Source: CAZSMC01 sp964607755 (lineage in GTDB: Bacteria; Zhuqueibacterota; Zhuqueibacteria; Residuimicrobiales; Krinioviventaceae). Taken from it: a stretch of 64,000 bases of DNA. The notes under the pieces are model-generated. The model searched no databases. It had not been told where the DNA came from and was given only the letters and a program-made list of their open reading frames with translations. This document shows positions 1-9,558 of the stretch, piece after piece. The stretch is taken from contig CAZSMC010000001.1 in NCBI GenBank assembly GCA_964607755.1, forward strand, positions 124,001 through 188,000, given 5' to 3'. The position numbers were made by a program, and so were the translations under genes. The first letter of the stretch is position 1. Each line of letters starts with the position of its first letter.

Positions 1-1
1 T

Positions 2-349
2 CTGGAAAAAGGTCTGGATGAAAAGCCACAAATGATCATTATTGACGGGTATCCTTTTGAGAGCGCGTCATCTAAAGATGTGAAAGAGTGGAAAAAATAT
101 GCTCAAGATCAACAGGTGGCAATCTGGTTTTCCGTGACCATGCACCGGGACGCTCCGCATTTTAATAAAAACGGCATTCCCGCTCCGGCAAATTATTTCG
201 AAGACCTGTTTTCTGTCATTATAATGCTGAATCCGGCGCAAGATCATATCGATCTGGAACTGCTCAAAACTCATGACAAAGCAGCTAATAAAAAGTTGAG
301 ACTAAAACTTGATCCCAGAACATTGTTGCTGGCCAATCATCGTGCCTGA
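2..349 (+). CDS. C-terminal part of an unidentified ATPase-like protein (5' end outside window)
   Basis: The frame is open from the first bases of the window, so the N-terminus is missing and about 115 residues remain. A hydrophobic strand ending in Asp-Gly (MIIIDG) resembles the Walker B strand of RecA/ABC-type P-loop ATPases. Two further strands follow (AIWFSVTMHRD and FSVIIMLNP), as expected for the end of such a fold. The P-loop, if present, lies upstream of the window. I do not recognise the family. The stop codon at 347-349 is followed within six bases by a strong hairpin. The ATPase reading is inference from strand pattern only. Confidence 0.5.
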   Translation: MEKGLDEKPQMIIIDGYPFESASSKDVKEWKKYAQDQQVAIWFSVTMHRDAPHFNKNGIPAPANYFEDLFSVIIMLNPAQDHIDLELLKTHDKAANKKLRLKLDPRTLLLANHRA

Positions 350-1157
350 ATATCAACGTCCCGGACAAACCGGGACGTTTCTGATTCTCATTATTTTAGG
401 CGGATTAGGCTTTTGGGTTTTGCTCGATGCCCGAAACATGTTTAGGCGCAATCGGTTTTTCGGCACAACTTCGCTTCATACAAAAATTGCTGTTACAATG
501 ACGTTTGTTCTGATTATTGTTGGCTTTGTAGCACTTTTGATTTTTGAATGGAATAAAGGTTATGCCGACTTTTCCATAAAATCAAAATTGTTGGCTTCTG
601 CTTTTCAATCTGTAACACCTCGAACAGCAGGATTTAATACACTTGACATGAATTCATTGACAAACAGCTCGCTTTTTCTTTTATTGTTTCTCATGCTCGT
701 CGGGGCATCGCCAGGTTCGTGCGGTGGAGGTATTAAAACCACCACCTTTACGGTTATATTAGCTATGATCCGTTCACGAGTGCGGAACCAAAAACAGATT
801 ACCATTTTCAAACGTGGAATTCCTGAAGAGACAATATCCAGAGCGATCGGTATTACCTTTTTTGCTCTATTGGCCGTTTTAATTTTTACGATGCTACTTT
901 TGATTACAGAACATCCTCAGGGTGTTCAGACCGACAATCGGTATTTGTTTTTAGAGGTTATTTTTGAAGTTTTTTCTGCTCTCGGTACTGTGGGATTAAG
1001 CCTGGGACTCACATCTGTTTTATCAACAGCAGGAAAAATTATCGTAACGCTCTTGATGTTTGCCGGACGAATTGGACCAGTGACGCTGGCCCTGGCTATT
1101 GCCGGACGGCGTTCACTCAATATTCGTCTGGCTGAAGAAAACTTTTGGGTAGGTTGA
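309..1157 (+). CDS. trkH: TrkH/KtrB-type potassium transporter subunit, N-terminally truncated
   Basis: The product is the membrane pore subunit of a Trk/Ktr K+ uptake system. Recognisable homology starts near base 375 with LIILGGLGF, which lies mid-protein in TrkH/KtrB. Selectivity-filter-like segments follow: TPRTAGFNT, then SPGSCGGGIKTTT, then SALGTVGLSLGLT near the C-terminus. The family is normally about 440-480 residues. Only about 260 homologous residues are present, so roughly the first 160-200, including the first filter repeat, are missing. The ATG at 309 lies inside the preceding gene, and the first ~22 codons, which cross the hairpin, look non-native. TrkA/KtrA follows after 19 bp, as in a normal operon. 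As it stands the protein is probably non-functional, or the sequence is a deletion or assembly join. Confidence 0.8.
   Translation: MIPEHCCWPIIVPEYQRPGQTGTFLILIILGGLGFWVLLDARNMFRRNRFFGTTSLHTKIAVTMTFVLIIVGFVALLIFEWNKGYADFSIKSKLLASAFQSVTPRTAGFNTLDMNSLTNSSLFLLLFLMLVGASPGSCGGGIKTTTFTVILAMIRSRVRNQKQITIFKRGIPEETISRAIGITFFALLAVLIFTMLLLITEHPQGVQTDNRYLFLEVIFEVFSALGTVGLSLGLTSVLSTAGKIIVTLLMFAGRIGPVTLALAIAGRRSLNIRLAEENFWVG
355..392 (+). terminator. Hairpin after the first gene, at the trkH junction
   Basis: A perfect 10-bp inverted repeat (355-364 pairing with 370-379, loop ACAAA) starts six bases after the preceding stop codon. It is followed by a T-rich but interrupted stretch. It fits a rho-independent terminator of the upstream gene. 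TrkH-like protein sequence begins inside the right arm, which is unusual for an intact trkH. Confidence 0.55.
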
Positions 1158-1176
1158 TACTTAATTCGAGGCAAAA

Positions 1177-1833
1177 ATGAAATCGTTTGCAGTCATAGGA
1201 TTATCAAGTTTTGGATTTTACTTGGCAAAACAGCTTGCCGATGACGGCCACTCGGTCATGGCTATTGATAGAAAAGAAGACCGTATCGAGCGGGTAAAAT
1301 CTTTTGTTGACCGGGCTATCATTGTTGATGCGACTGACCGGGAAACGTTGACCGGCTTGGGATTGGCAGACCTGGATGCCGTTATTGTCAGTCTGGGCGA
1401 TTCCATGGATGCGAGCATTCTGGTTACGCTATATTTACGTGAACTCAAAACCGAGAACATCATTGCCAAAGCGCTCACTGAAGACCATGGTAAAATTCTC
1501 AACATCATCGGGGCAACCGAGGTTGTCTTTCCGGAACGTGATGAAGCCAGAAGAATTGCTAAAAAAATTCAAAGTGATTATCTGCTCGACTTTTTTGAAA
1601 TCGGAGAGGGTACCAGTATTATCGAAACGGCGCCACCAAATGAATTTGTAGGATACAAGCTGGGCGATCTTGATCTACGAAACAAATACGGCGTGTTGGT
1701 AATAATGATTAAAGAAGTAGTGCCGGAAAAAACAGTCATCATCCCAGCCGCAGATCATGTGATCAAAGATACCAGTATTTTACTTTTATTAGGCAGGAAC
1801 GAAGACCTGGCAAAGATCAAAAAAATGAAATAA
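1177..1833 (+). CDS. trkA: TrkA/KtrA-type regulatory subunit of potassium uptake (RCK domains)
   Basis: This cytoplasmic gating subunit binds nucleotide and controls the TrkH/KtrB pore. An RCK_N Rossmann domain opens the protein, with glycine loop GLSSFG (residues 8-13) and an acidic Asp31 at the end of the second strand, typical of NAD(H)/ATP-binding RCK domains. An RCK_C domain occupies roughly residues 135-218. At 218 residues it matches the single-RCK KtrA class rather than the duplicated E. coli TrkA. It sits 19 bp downstream of the truncated transporter gene. The gene looks complete, with an ordinary ATG start. Confidence 0.93.
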   Translation: MKSFAVIGLSSFGFYLAKQLADDGHSVMAIDRKEDRIERVKSFVDRAIIVDATDRETLTGLGLADLDAVIVSLGDSMDASILVTLYLRELKTENIIAKALTEDHGKILNIIGATEVVFPERDEARRIAKKIQSDYLLDFFEIGEGTSIIETAPPNEFVGYKLGDLDLRNKYGVLVIMIKEVVPEKTVIIPAADHVIKDTSILLLLGRNEDLAKIKKMK

Positions 1834-1884
1834 CTTTTTAATAATGAGATCAAAAAAATCAATATCCTACAGGCATAATTAATA

Positions 1885-1913
1885 TTGACGTTTTCCCTGG
1901 ATTTGACTAATTT
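1885..1913 (+). promoter_or_regulatory. Candidate sigma-70 promoter for hsp20-lon
   Basis: TTGACG at 1885-1890 and TAATTT at 1908-1913 are separated by 17 bp, about 40 bp ahead of the hsp20 start. No CIRCE inverted repeat was seen, so HrcA control is not indicated. The assignment rests on hexamer match and spacing only. Confidence 0.45.
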
Positions 1914-1950
1914 TAATTTTAGAATTTGACCAAAGCAAGGAGACTTTGAG

Positions 1951-2418
1951 ATGCCTGTGCATTTTATACGCGTCATTCGCGAACTTTCAGATAACCGTTC
2001 ACGACAGGAAAGTGAAAATTCATTTTTTTACACAGATGTCGACCGGATGTGCACTGGCCGATGGGAACCCAACACAGATATCACTGAAAGTGAAGACGAG
2101 GTTTTTATTCTTGTCGAACTTGCCGGTGTAAAGCGCGAAGATATTACGGTGAAAGTAAAAAATGGAAAATTGCTTATCAAGGGATTGCGCCGGTACATTT
2201 TGCCAGATAAAAATGTCTATTTTCATCAACTCGAGATAAATTGTGGAGAATTTTTGAAAACCATTCCTATTCCGCAGTCTATCGAGCACAATGAAATTTC
2301 TGCCCAATTCTACGAAGGTCTTCTCGAAATCCGCATTTCAAAAACAGACAAACCTGTGGAAATACCTGTCAGTTCCGAATGGCACAAAGAAAATTCGCAT
2401 GAAAAGGAGAGGCATTGA
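1951..2418 (+). CDS. Small heat-shock protein, Hsp20/alpha-crystallin family
   Basis: An ATP-independent holdase that binds unfolding proteins in the cytoplasm. The 155-residue protein has an alpha-crystallin domain from about residue 45 to 130, starting at TDITESEDE and running through the usual strand pattern (LVELAGVKREDI, then GLLEIRISK). A short C-terminal tail holds an I-x-V-like anchor (EIPV) used for oligomer assembly. An AAGGAG ribosome-binding site lies about 10 bases before the ATG. lon follows after 6 bp, so holdase and protease are probably co-transcribed, which suits a protein-quality-control unit. Confidence 0.9.
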   Translation: MPVHFIRVIRELSDNRSRQESENSFFYTDVDRMCTGRWEPNTDITESEDEVFILVELAGVKREDITVKVKNGKLLIKGLRRYILPDKNVYFHQLEINCGEFLKTIPIPQSIEHNEISAQFYEGLLEIRISKTDKPVEIPVSSEWHKENSHEKERH

Positions 2419-2424
2419 GAAAAT

Positions 2425-4821
2425 ATGAATGAAAATAAATACAATATAAAATTGGATCCGGATCAGGAAATACTGGAAAAGATCCCCCATGAACTGTCAA
2501 TCTTACCGTTGCGCGATACTGTCGCTTTCCCAAATATTGTCACCCCGCTGGTCGTGGCAAGAGAAAAATCGGTCAAGTTGATCAACGATGTGCTTTCCGG
2601 TGACCGGATGCTTGGACTCGTGGCACAGAAAAATAGCGAAGTGGAAGAACCTACGCCCGATGATATTTTTTCTTATGGTACTGCTGCCAGCATTTTAAGA
2701 ATGCTCAAATTCCCGGACGGATCACTGCGAGTTCTGGTCCAGGGTATATCCCGTATCAAACTGCTAAAACTGGAGCAAGAGGATCCATATCTTATTTATA
2801 AAGTGAGATTGACCCCGCATGAATACAAAGAATCAACGGAACTTGAAGCGCTGAAACGTAACATTTCCAATCAGTTTCAGGAAATTGTCGCCAACGTTCC
2901 GCAATTGCCGGATGAACTGCAGGTTGTGGTAATGAACACCAGCCATCCCGGAAAATTAGCAGACCTTGTGGCTTCGAACCTGAATTTATCGCTTGAAGAA
3001 AAACAGAAAATCATCGAGACCATAGATATCAAAAAACGTCTCGAGCTCCTCATGGTCTACGTGAACCGGGAAAGCGAAGTTCTCAAAATGGGTTCAAAAA
3101 TCCAGGACCAGGTACAAAGTGAACTGGGGAAAAATCAACGCGAATATTTTTTGCGTGAACAATTGCGAGCGATACAAAAAGAGTTAGGTATAGGCGACGA
3201 ACGGACTGCCGAACTGCAAGAGCTTTCTGATAAAATCGATAAAGCGGGTATGCCAGAAGAAGCCGAACGTGAAGCAAGGCGTGAACTGGATCGGTTGTCA
3301 AAAATGCAGCCGGGTGCGGCAGAATATACTGTTTCACGAACTTTTATTGATTGGATGATTTCACTGCCATGGTCTGTTTCGACTGAAGAACACCTGGACA
3401 TCGAAGCTGCCCAGCAGGTGCTGGATGAGGACCATTACGATCTTGAAAAAGTCAAAGAGCGGATTGTTGAGTATTTAGCTGTGCGCACGTTAAAGAGTGA
3501 TTCAAAGGGCCCCATACTTTGTTTTGTTGGTCCGCCAGGAGTGGGAAAAACATCGCTCGGCCAATCCATTGCCAGGGCTACCGGACGGAAATTTTACCGC
3601 ATTTCTCTCGGCGGCATTCACGACGAAGCTGAAATTCGCGGACACCGCCGAACCTACATCGGCTCGCTGCCGGGCCGGATTATTCGCGGTATGAAATCTG
3701 TCGGAAGCAATAATCCGGTCTTTATGTTGGACGAGATCGATAAAGTGGGCCAGGACTTTCGTGGCGATCCATCGTCCGCTTTGCTCGAGGTGCTTGATCC
3801 AGAGCAAAATCACTCGTTTTCAGATCATTATCTCGATGTGCCGTTTGATCTGTCACGCGTGATGTTCATCACTACAGCGAACATCCTGGATACCATACCC
3901 TCTGCCTTGCTCGATCGTATGGAAGTCATCCGGATACCAGGTTACGTGGACGAAGACAAGCTGCAAATTGCGACAAGGTACCTGGTTCCGCGACAAATAA
4001 GAGAAAATGGTTTAAAAAAGAAAAATATCTCCTTTAATAAAAGCGGTTTACGCCGAATTATTCACGATTATACCCGTGAAGCTGGCGTTCGAAATCTTGA
4101 GCGCCAGATTGCCTCTGTTTGCCGCAAAGTAGCGCGAGACGTCGCTTCCGGTAAGGAAGAAATGCACAAGATTACATCCGAAAATGTACCTGATTATTTG
4201 GGACCGCAAAAATATTATTCTGAAGTGAAAGAACGCACCGCCATGTCCGGTGTGGCAACCGGTCTGGCATGGACACCGACCGGCGGTGATGTACTTTTTG
4301 TCGAAGCTACAGGAATGCCCGGTGACAATAAATTGACTTTGACCGGTCAGCTTGGAGATGTAATGAAAGAGTCGGCACAAGCTGCTCTTTCTTATGCCCG
4401 GTCTCGCGCAAAAGATTTGGATATTTCACCATCTAAATTCAGCAAAACAGATATTCATATCCATGTCCCGGCAGGTGCAATCCCTAAAGACGGTCCGTCC
4501 GCCGGTGTGACAATCACAACAGCGCTGATCTCGTTACTCAAAGACAAGCCAGTTCGTAACGATATTGCCATGACCGGCGAAATAACCTTGCGCGGCAAAG
4601 TACTGCCTGTTGGCGGCATCAAGGAAAAGGTGTTGGCGGCACGGAGAGCCGGAATTAAAAAAGTTATCCTTCCGGATAAAAACAAGAACGATGTGGAAGA
4701 AATCTCCGAGCATGATAAAAAAGGCATGCAGTTCTATCCGGTCGAATCGCTTGATCAAGTTCTTGAATTGGCACTGAGAAAAAAACCATCAAAAAAAGTG
4801 AATGAAAATGACACAGGATAA
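2425..4821 (+). CDS. lon: ATP-dependent protease La (Lon)
   Basis: A hexameric cytoplasmic AAA+ serine protease that degrades misfolded and regulatory proteins. The 798-residue product has the LonA layout: N-terminal substrate-binding domain (about 20-215), coiled-coil linker, AAA+ module with Walker A GPPGVGKT (369-376) and Walker B VFMLDEIDK, then the protease domain. The catalytic Ser692 lies in PKDGPSAG and Lys735 in GGIKEK. Their 43-residue spacing equals that of E. coli Ser679/Lys722. The gene sits 6 bp after hsp20, and its last codons overlap the start of the following pyrophosphorylase gene by 20 bp, so the three are likely translated together. Confidence 0.98.
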   Translation: MNENKYNIKLDPDQEILEKIPHELSILPLRDTVAFPNIVTPLVVAREKSVKLINDVLSGDRMLGLVAQKNSEVEEPTPDDIFSYGTAASILRMLKFPDGSLRVLVQGISRIKLLKLEQEDPYLIYKVRLTPHEYKESTELEALKRNISNQFQEIVANVPQLPDELQVVVMNTSHPGKLADLVASNLNLSLEEKQKIIETIDIKKRLELLMVYVNRESEVLKMGSKIQDQVQSELGKNQREYFLREQLRAIQKELGIGDERTAELQELSDKIDKAGMPEEAEREARRELDRLSKMQPGAAEYTVSRTFIDWMISLPWSVSTEEHLDIEAAQQVLDEDHYDLEKVKERIVEYLAVRTLKSDSKGPILCFVGPPGVGKTSLGQSIARATGRKFYRISLGGIHDEAEIRGHRRTYIGSLPGRIIRGMKSVGSNNPVFMLDEIDKVGQDFRGDPSSALLEVLDPEQNHSFSDHYLDVPFDLSRVMFITTANILDTIPSALLDRMEVIRIPGYVDEDKLQIATRYLVPRQIRENGLKKKNISFNKSGLRRIIHDYTREAGVRNLERQIASVCRKVARDVASGKEEMHKITSENVPDYLGPQKYYSEVKERTAMSGVATGLAWTPTGGDVLFVEATGMPGDNKLTLTGQLGDVMKESAQAALSYARSRAKDLDISPSKFSKTDIHIHVPAGAIPKDGPSAGVTITTALISLLKDKPVRNDIAMTGEITLRGKVLPVGGIKEKVLAARRAGIKKVILPDKNKNDVEEISEHDKKGMQFYPVESLDQVLELALRKKPSKKVNENDTG

Positions 4822-6220
4822 TTTTAGCAAACTGGCTGATAAATGCAAGCAGATCAACCAGGAACATCTTTTAACCTTTTGGAACGAACTGGACACAAAA
4901 CAAAAAGAGCAACTTGAGGAGCAAATCAATCAACTCGAGGCGGATCTGATCCGCAAACTTCAGACCCTGCTCAAGGAAAAAGCCAGTCCGAATGACAAAG
5001 CCAGGGCTACGTTAGAACCCATGCCGGTGATCACTTTACCCAAAACAGATGCAGAGCGAAAGACTTTTCAAAGGTACAAACAGCGTGGCGAGGACATGCT
5101 TCGACAGGGCAAAATGGCTGTCATTCTGGTCGCTGGCGGCCAGGGAACACGTCTTGGTTTTCCGCATCCCAAGGGAATGTTTCCTGTCGGACCGGTCTCG
5201 AACCGAACACTTTTTCAATATCACACCGAAAAGATCCGTGCGCTCGAGCAACGGTATCGGGTCACTCTTCCTTTTTATATCATGACCAGTCCATTAAACC
5301 GCAATGAGACAGAAAATTTTTTCAGGCGAAATAATTATTTTGGCAAATCCCCCGACTCTATTTTTTTTGAGCAGGGCATGCTTCCGGCAATGGATGATAA
5401 TGGCCGCATTTATTTGCGTGACCGCGATGCTCTTTTTATGTCCCCGGATGGTCACGGCGGTCTGTTACGAGCCTTGGCAAAAAAAGGATTGCTAAAAGAT
5501 ATGCGCCAAAGAGGTGTTGAATATATGTTTTACTTTCAAGTCGATAATCCTCTGGTCAAAATCTGCGATCCGGTTTATATCGGCGGTCATATTGAGCAGA
5601 GAGCTGAAATGTCAGTGAAAACCATTTACAAGCGTTCCTGGGATGAAAAGCTCGGCGTTCCGGGTATCCGCAACGGTCAGCGGGTGATTATTGAATATTC
5701 CGAACTCTCCGAGCAAGATAAAAAAGCAAAAACAAGTGACGGCACATTCAAATATGGCCAGGGCAGTATTGCCATTCATTTGTTTAATCTCGGTTTTTTT
5801 GAGCGGTTATCTGAATCCGAATATTTACCCTTTCATGTTGCGCATAAAAAAATTGAGCACATCACCCCAGAAGGTGAAATGGTGGAACCTGAAGAACCAA
5901 ACGGATTCAAGTTCGAGCAATTCATTTTTGACGCCCTGCCCCGAGCAAAAGAGGTGATGATTATGGAGACGGACAGAGATGAAGAATTCAGTCCGATAAA
6001 AAACGCCGATGGAGAAGACTCGCCAGCCACAGCCCGCCAGGACCTGTCCAATCTATTTGCTGGCTGGCTGGAAGACTGTCAAGTGGATGTAAAACGCGAC
6101 AGTGCCGGTAATGCACTAAACAGGATAGAAATCAGTCCGCTGTACGCACTGGATAAAAGTGACCTTGAACATAAATTACCAGAAAATTTTATTGCCAGGG
6201 GAGATGTCCTCCTGGAATAA
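4802..6220 (+). CDS. UDPGP-family UTP--sugar-1-phosphate uridylyltransferase (UAP/AGX-like)
   Basis: Predicted to make a UDP-sugar (UDP-GlcNAc or UDP-Glc) from UTP and the sugar 1-phosphate. The 472-residue protein resembles the eukaryotic-type UAP1/AGX branch rather than bacterial GlmU or GalU. It has an N-terminal helical region, the nucleotide-binding motif VAGGQGTRLGFPHPKGMFP (about residues 104-122), and further UAP-like blocks such as MTSPLN, SPDGHGGL and QVDNPLVKICDP. It overlaps lon by 20 bp. An in-frame ATG six bases further in is an alternative start. Which sugar it uses cannot be told from sequence alone. Confidence 0.85.
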   Translation: MKMTQDNFSKLADKCKQINQEHLLTFWNELDTKQKEQLEEQINQLEADLIRKLQTLLKEKASPNDKARATLEPMPVITLPKTDAERKTFQRYKQRGEDMLRQGKMAVILVAGGQGTRLGFPHPKGMFPVGPVSNRTLFQYHTEKIRALEQRYRVTLPFYIMTSPLNRNETENFFRRNNYFGKSPDSIFFEQGMLPAMDDNGRIYLRDRDALFMSPDGHGGLLRALAKKGLLKDMRQRGVEYMFYFQVDNPLVKICDPVYIGGHIEQRAEMSVKTIYKRSWDEKLGVPGIRNGQRVIIEYSELSEQDKKAKTSDGTFKYGQGSIAIHLFNLGFFERLSESEYLPFHVAHKKIEHITPEGEMVEPEEPNGFKFEQFIFDALPRAKEVMIMETDRDEEFSPIKNADGEDSPATARQDLSNLFAGWLEDCQVDVKRDSAGNALNRIEISPLYALDKSDLEHKLPENFIARGDVLLE

Positions 6221-6259
6221 CATTTTCAGCCCCAGACTCTGTATAAAAGGATAACACGA

Positions 6260-9200
6260 GTGACAAAAAAAAGCAGAAACACTGAGGTTACAAAACGGCC
6301 CGTTTGGAAACGAGTGGGGCGTTTTTTTATTTTTTTCGTCCCTGGTCTTGTCGTTCTTTTTTTGTTACTTGGCCTTGCGCTTCATATCTATCTCACACCG
6401 GAACGCGTTGGAAAATTTGCTGCACATACACTGCAAAAAAATTATCACCAGCATCTCGAGATGGAACCAGTGCATTTCAGTCTTTTTAATGGGCTGGAAT
6501 ACCGCAATATCCGATTATCAGCTTTGCCAGATTCAGTGCCCGTGTCCTCATCTCTTCCTGATATGACTTTAAAGGCGGACCGGTTGTACATTAAATACAG
6601 TCTGCTGCGTTTGTTTTACCGCGAATTTGTTATTAAAAAGATCATACTTGACAATCCAGAGCTGGAAATCTCAATGACTGCTGAACCTCCGAAAACAGTA
6701 AAAAGTCAGGCAGATATTGCAGAAACTTCTGTAACAAAAGATACTCTTTTTTCTCCGCTGGAGATAAAACTCAATACCGTGCAATTAAACAATGCCCGCA
6801 TCACCGCCAACTTGCAAGACTCGCTGCAAAGTCAACACATTTTTCTGAGCAATTTGAGCATCACGCTGGATAATGTTAAAACGCCAAGAGGAGATATTTT
6901 GGCATCGAACAACGCTCTGGGCGGTGATTTTGGACTATTTCTGAAAAAGGCGGATTTTGCCTATCGCAAAAAAGGTTTGCCAGAGGAGACTGTCGATATT
7001 AACGGCACTGTTGATCTAAAATCGCGCCTGTTTATCAATTCATTAAATGATATTACTTTTACACTGAACCTTGAACTGTTAAACGCTGAATTAAAAGATG
7101 CTGAACAGTTGACAATAAAAATCGATTTTCCTGTTCGCACAAACATTAACGGACAGGCCGATGTTGGAAAAGGTATTGTCGAATGTGATCCCATCAGCTT
7201 TATAGTTCAGGATCAAACATGGCTGGACCTCTCGCTGCGGGCAGATAGTATTCTCACTGTTCCATACATTTCTGCGTCGATGAACGAAAGCAGAATTCCC
7301 ATTGATCAGCTCTTCTCACTGAGTCAAAAATTTATTCCGGATTCGCTTTTCCCGGATTATTATCTGCATAATAAAAAAGCTGCCATCTCCTTTGCCGGTA
7401 CGTCACTTAAAGGACATCTGCCGGATTCACTTGCAAAACATAAACTCGACATTAACGCTGTGATTAACCTCTCGGATTTTGGCATCACGCTCAATAATGG
7501 CGAATATTTAATTGAAAATTTTCATTTTTCCACTGACCTCAAAAGTGTGTTTTCTTTTCACGGACTGGAAAAAACCGTATCATCGGTATCCATGAACCTT
7601 GATTCCCTGTCTGTCATGACCGTCGAAAATATGCCGCTAACCTCCGGACCGGCAGAAATAGACGTTGCCGCAGAACTTGATCAGTTTTCTCCACGAACGA
7701 TTAGCGGTGAAATGAGTTTCCCTGATTTGGTTGGCGCAGATTTCTCTGGCGGATTTTCGTTATCCTCGTCATCAACAGTCGAAAATTTGAGCGGTAAAGC
7801 AATGTTTACAATAGCCAACTTTGACCTTCGTCGCCTGCCAGACACGCCAGCGCAAGGCACTGTTGGAGCTTCTTTATCAATTGATGTCAATACACTCGAG
7901 TCAATAGCTGCTCATTTTAGGGTGAACACAACTCCTGTCACTCTTGAAAACGGAGCAAGTTATACCTTTCCGGAAATGCATTTTTCGACTGACGCTTTTG
8001 CTCGAACAGATGTTCAGATACAGACGGTCTACCTTGATTCCCTTTACGCGGCATTTAACGATATTTTGCACATGCACGCTAATGGTTCGTTCACAAATGA
8101 ACCTGTTAAGAAGATGCATCTTAATATTGCCGATTTCAAAATAGAGCACACCAAACTTGTCGACTTTATGCCGCTTTCTCCGGGCGATCCACTCCAGGAA
8201 CTTGAGGTCTCCGGTTTTACATCCCTTTCAGGTTATGCAGATGCAACGATGGACGGAGATTCGTTAACATTTGATGTTCAAACTCGGCTCTCTGCTCCAG
8301 ACATTTCTGTTGATTATCAACCGGCGCAATTTTCCATAAGCGACATAAAATTTCAAACGTTTTTGGATATGAATTCCCAAAAAGGTTTGAAAAGCCGTGT
8401 CTCACTTGATATCGGTAAGGCGAATCTGTTGACGCTCCGCAGACAAGCCTTTACCAATAGTGCCATGAAATTGCAGTTGTCGAGTCAGGATTTTAATACA
8501 TTCAAAGTGGACAGCGGCTACATCTCTTTGCCTGATCTGCACTTTTACACACAGTTCGATGCACAAGCTGAAAATGTGCAAAGCGATCCCCGCATCGATG
8601 CCAGACTTGTCATGGATTTCAATGTGCAGGATTCACTGCAAATTATAAGAGATCTTGTTGTTTCCGGAAAAAGTAATCTCACCGCAGCTCTTGTTGCAGA
8701 TACCAGCACAGCTATACTGGATTGCCGGCTCGAAAGCGACAACGTCAATGTTTTCGCAGGAATGAACACAGTCATTGAAAACATTTTTGCAGATGTCACA
8801 ATACATCAACAGATTGATCTTGAAAGAGGACTGTTGATTGGCACGGAAAAGCCTCTAATACAAACACCTCACCACCGGATGCCGGATTACATGTTGTACC
8901 GTTCCTATTTTCAGCCATCAGATCAATCCGGTGTCTCTCAGAGCACAATCAAAATTGAGCGGATTGTTTCCGGCGAATATGAATTGAATAACGCAATCGT
9001 TACAGCCTTTTTCGGCAATGGCCGGATCGAAGTACCTCACTTTTATTTGGATGTTTATAACGGCAATATCGGCGGATGGGTATCGATAGACGCTGCAAAC
9101 AAAAAGCCAGAGAACGTTTCATACAAACTATCAGCCAACGTCTCTGGTGTAAACTCTGCTTATCTTCTCGCGCGCGGAACCCGGTCCGAGGAAAGTATTC

Positions 9201-9526
9201 TGAATGCAAATACAGAATTGTACGGCAGCGGTTTGAATGTTGAACAGAATTTTGATATTGGCGGTCATTTTTATATTACAGAAATCGGCTCACGATTCGC
9301 AGATAATGTACTGCGCTCTCTTGATCCGGAAGGAAAAGACTCGGGTATCCGTACAACAAGAATATTGATGAACCGCGGTTTTAAACCGCGTCTTTTTACT
9401 TTTGAAATCAGAAATGGTTATTGTTATCCATCGGTTTCTTTCAAGCAACCGTGGTATTTCCCAATACGGCTCAGTGGCGGACAGATCGAATTTGGACGGA
9501 TTCCACTCGACTATTTTATTCAGTAA
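6260..9526 (+). CDS. AsmA/YdbH-like inner-membrane-anchored envelope protein
   Basis: A 1088-residue protein with one N-terminal membrane segment (about residues 22-45, short cytoplasmic lysine-rich leader) and then a very long periplasmic region. It is rich in alternating beta-strands and Asp/Ser/Thr, the AsmA-like repeating beta-groove composition. The post-membrane sequence VGKFAAHTLQKNY recalls AsmA/TamB-type openings. The start is GTG at 6260, after AAAAGGATAA. The next gene encodes a DUF1318 lipoprotein, which matches the E. coli ydbH-ynbE-ydbL order. In E. coli, YdbH acts with TamB and YhdP in moving phospholipid to the outer membrane. A similar role is inferred from architecture and neighbour; I could not verify the specific YdbH domain. 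Confidence 0.65.
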   Translation: MTKKSRNTEVTKRPVWKRVGRFFIFFVPGLVVLFLLLGLALHIYLTPERVGKFAAHTLQKNYHQHLEMEPVHFSLFNGLEYRNIRLSALPDSVPVSSSLPDMTLKADRLYIKYSLLRLFYREFVIKKIILDNPELEISMTAEPPKTVKSQADIAETSVTKDTLFSPLEIKLNTVQLNNARITANLQDSLQSQHIFLSNLSITLDNVKTPRGDILASNNALGGDFGLFLKKADFAYRKKGLPEETVDINGTVDLKSRLFINSLNDITFTLNLELLNAELKDAEQLTIKIDFPVRTNINGQADVGKGIVECDPISFIVQDQTWLDLSLRADSILTVPYISASMNESRIPIDQLFSLSQKFIPDSLFPDYYLHNKKAAISFAGTSLKGHLPDSLAKHKLDINAVINLSDFGITLNNGEYLIENFHFSTDLKSVFSFHGLEKTVSSVSMNLDSLSVMTVENMPLTSGPAEIDVAAELDQFSPRTISGEMSFPDLVGADFSGGFSLSSSSTVENLSGKAMFTIANFDLRRLPDTPAQGTVGASLSIDVNTLESIAAHFRVNTTPVTLENGASYTFPEMHFSTDAFARTDVQIQTVYLDSLYAAFNDILHMHANGSFTNEPVKKMHLNIADFKIEHTKLVDFMPLSPGDPLQELEVSGFTSLSGYADATMDGDSLTFDVQTRLSAPDISVDYQPAQFSISDIKFQTFLDMNSQKGLKSRVSLDIGKANLLTLRRQAFTNSAMKLQLSSQDFNTFKVDSGYISLPDLHFYTQFDAQAENVQSDPRIDARLVMDFNVQDSLQIIRDLVVSGKSNLTAALVADTSTAILDCRLESDNVNVFAGMNTVIENIFADVTIHQQIDLERGLLIGTEKPLIQTPHHRMPDYMLYRSYFQPSDQSGVSQSTIKIERIVSGEYELNNAIVTAFFGNGRIEVPHFYLDVYNGNIGGWVSIDAANKKPENVSYKLSANVSGVNSAYLLARGTRSEESILNANTELYGSGLNVEQNFDIGGHFYITEIGSRFADNVLRSLDPEGKDSGIRTTRILMNRGFKPRLFTFEIRNGYCYPSVSFKQPWYFPIRLSGGQIEFGRIPLDYFIQ

Positions 9527-9558
9527 CAAATGAGGCTTTTACTCCATTGGAGGATGGG

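Noticed and set aside
1834..1950. CIRCE/HrcA operator ahead of hsp20
   Set aside because: No TTAGCACTC-type inverted repeat with a 9-bp spacer is present; only a sigma-70-like promoter is seen.
9421..9558. Upstream extension of the DUF1318 lipoprotein
   Set aside because: The extension lies inside the YdbH-like gene and would bury the lipoprotein signal. The ATG at 9559 has the GGAGG site.
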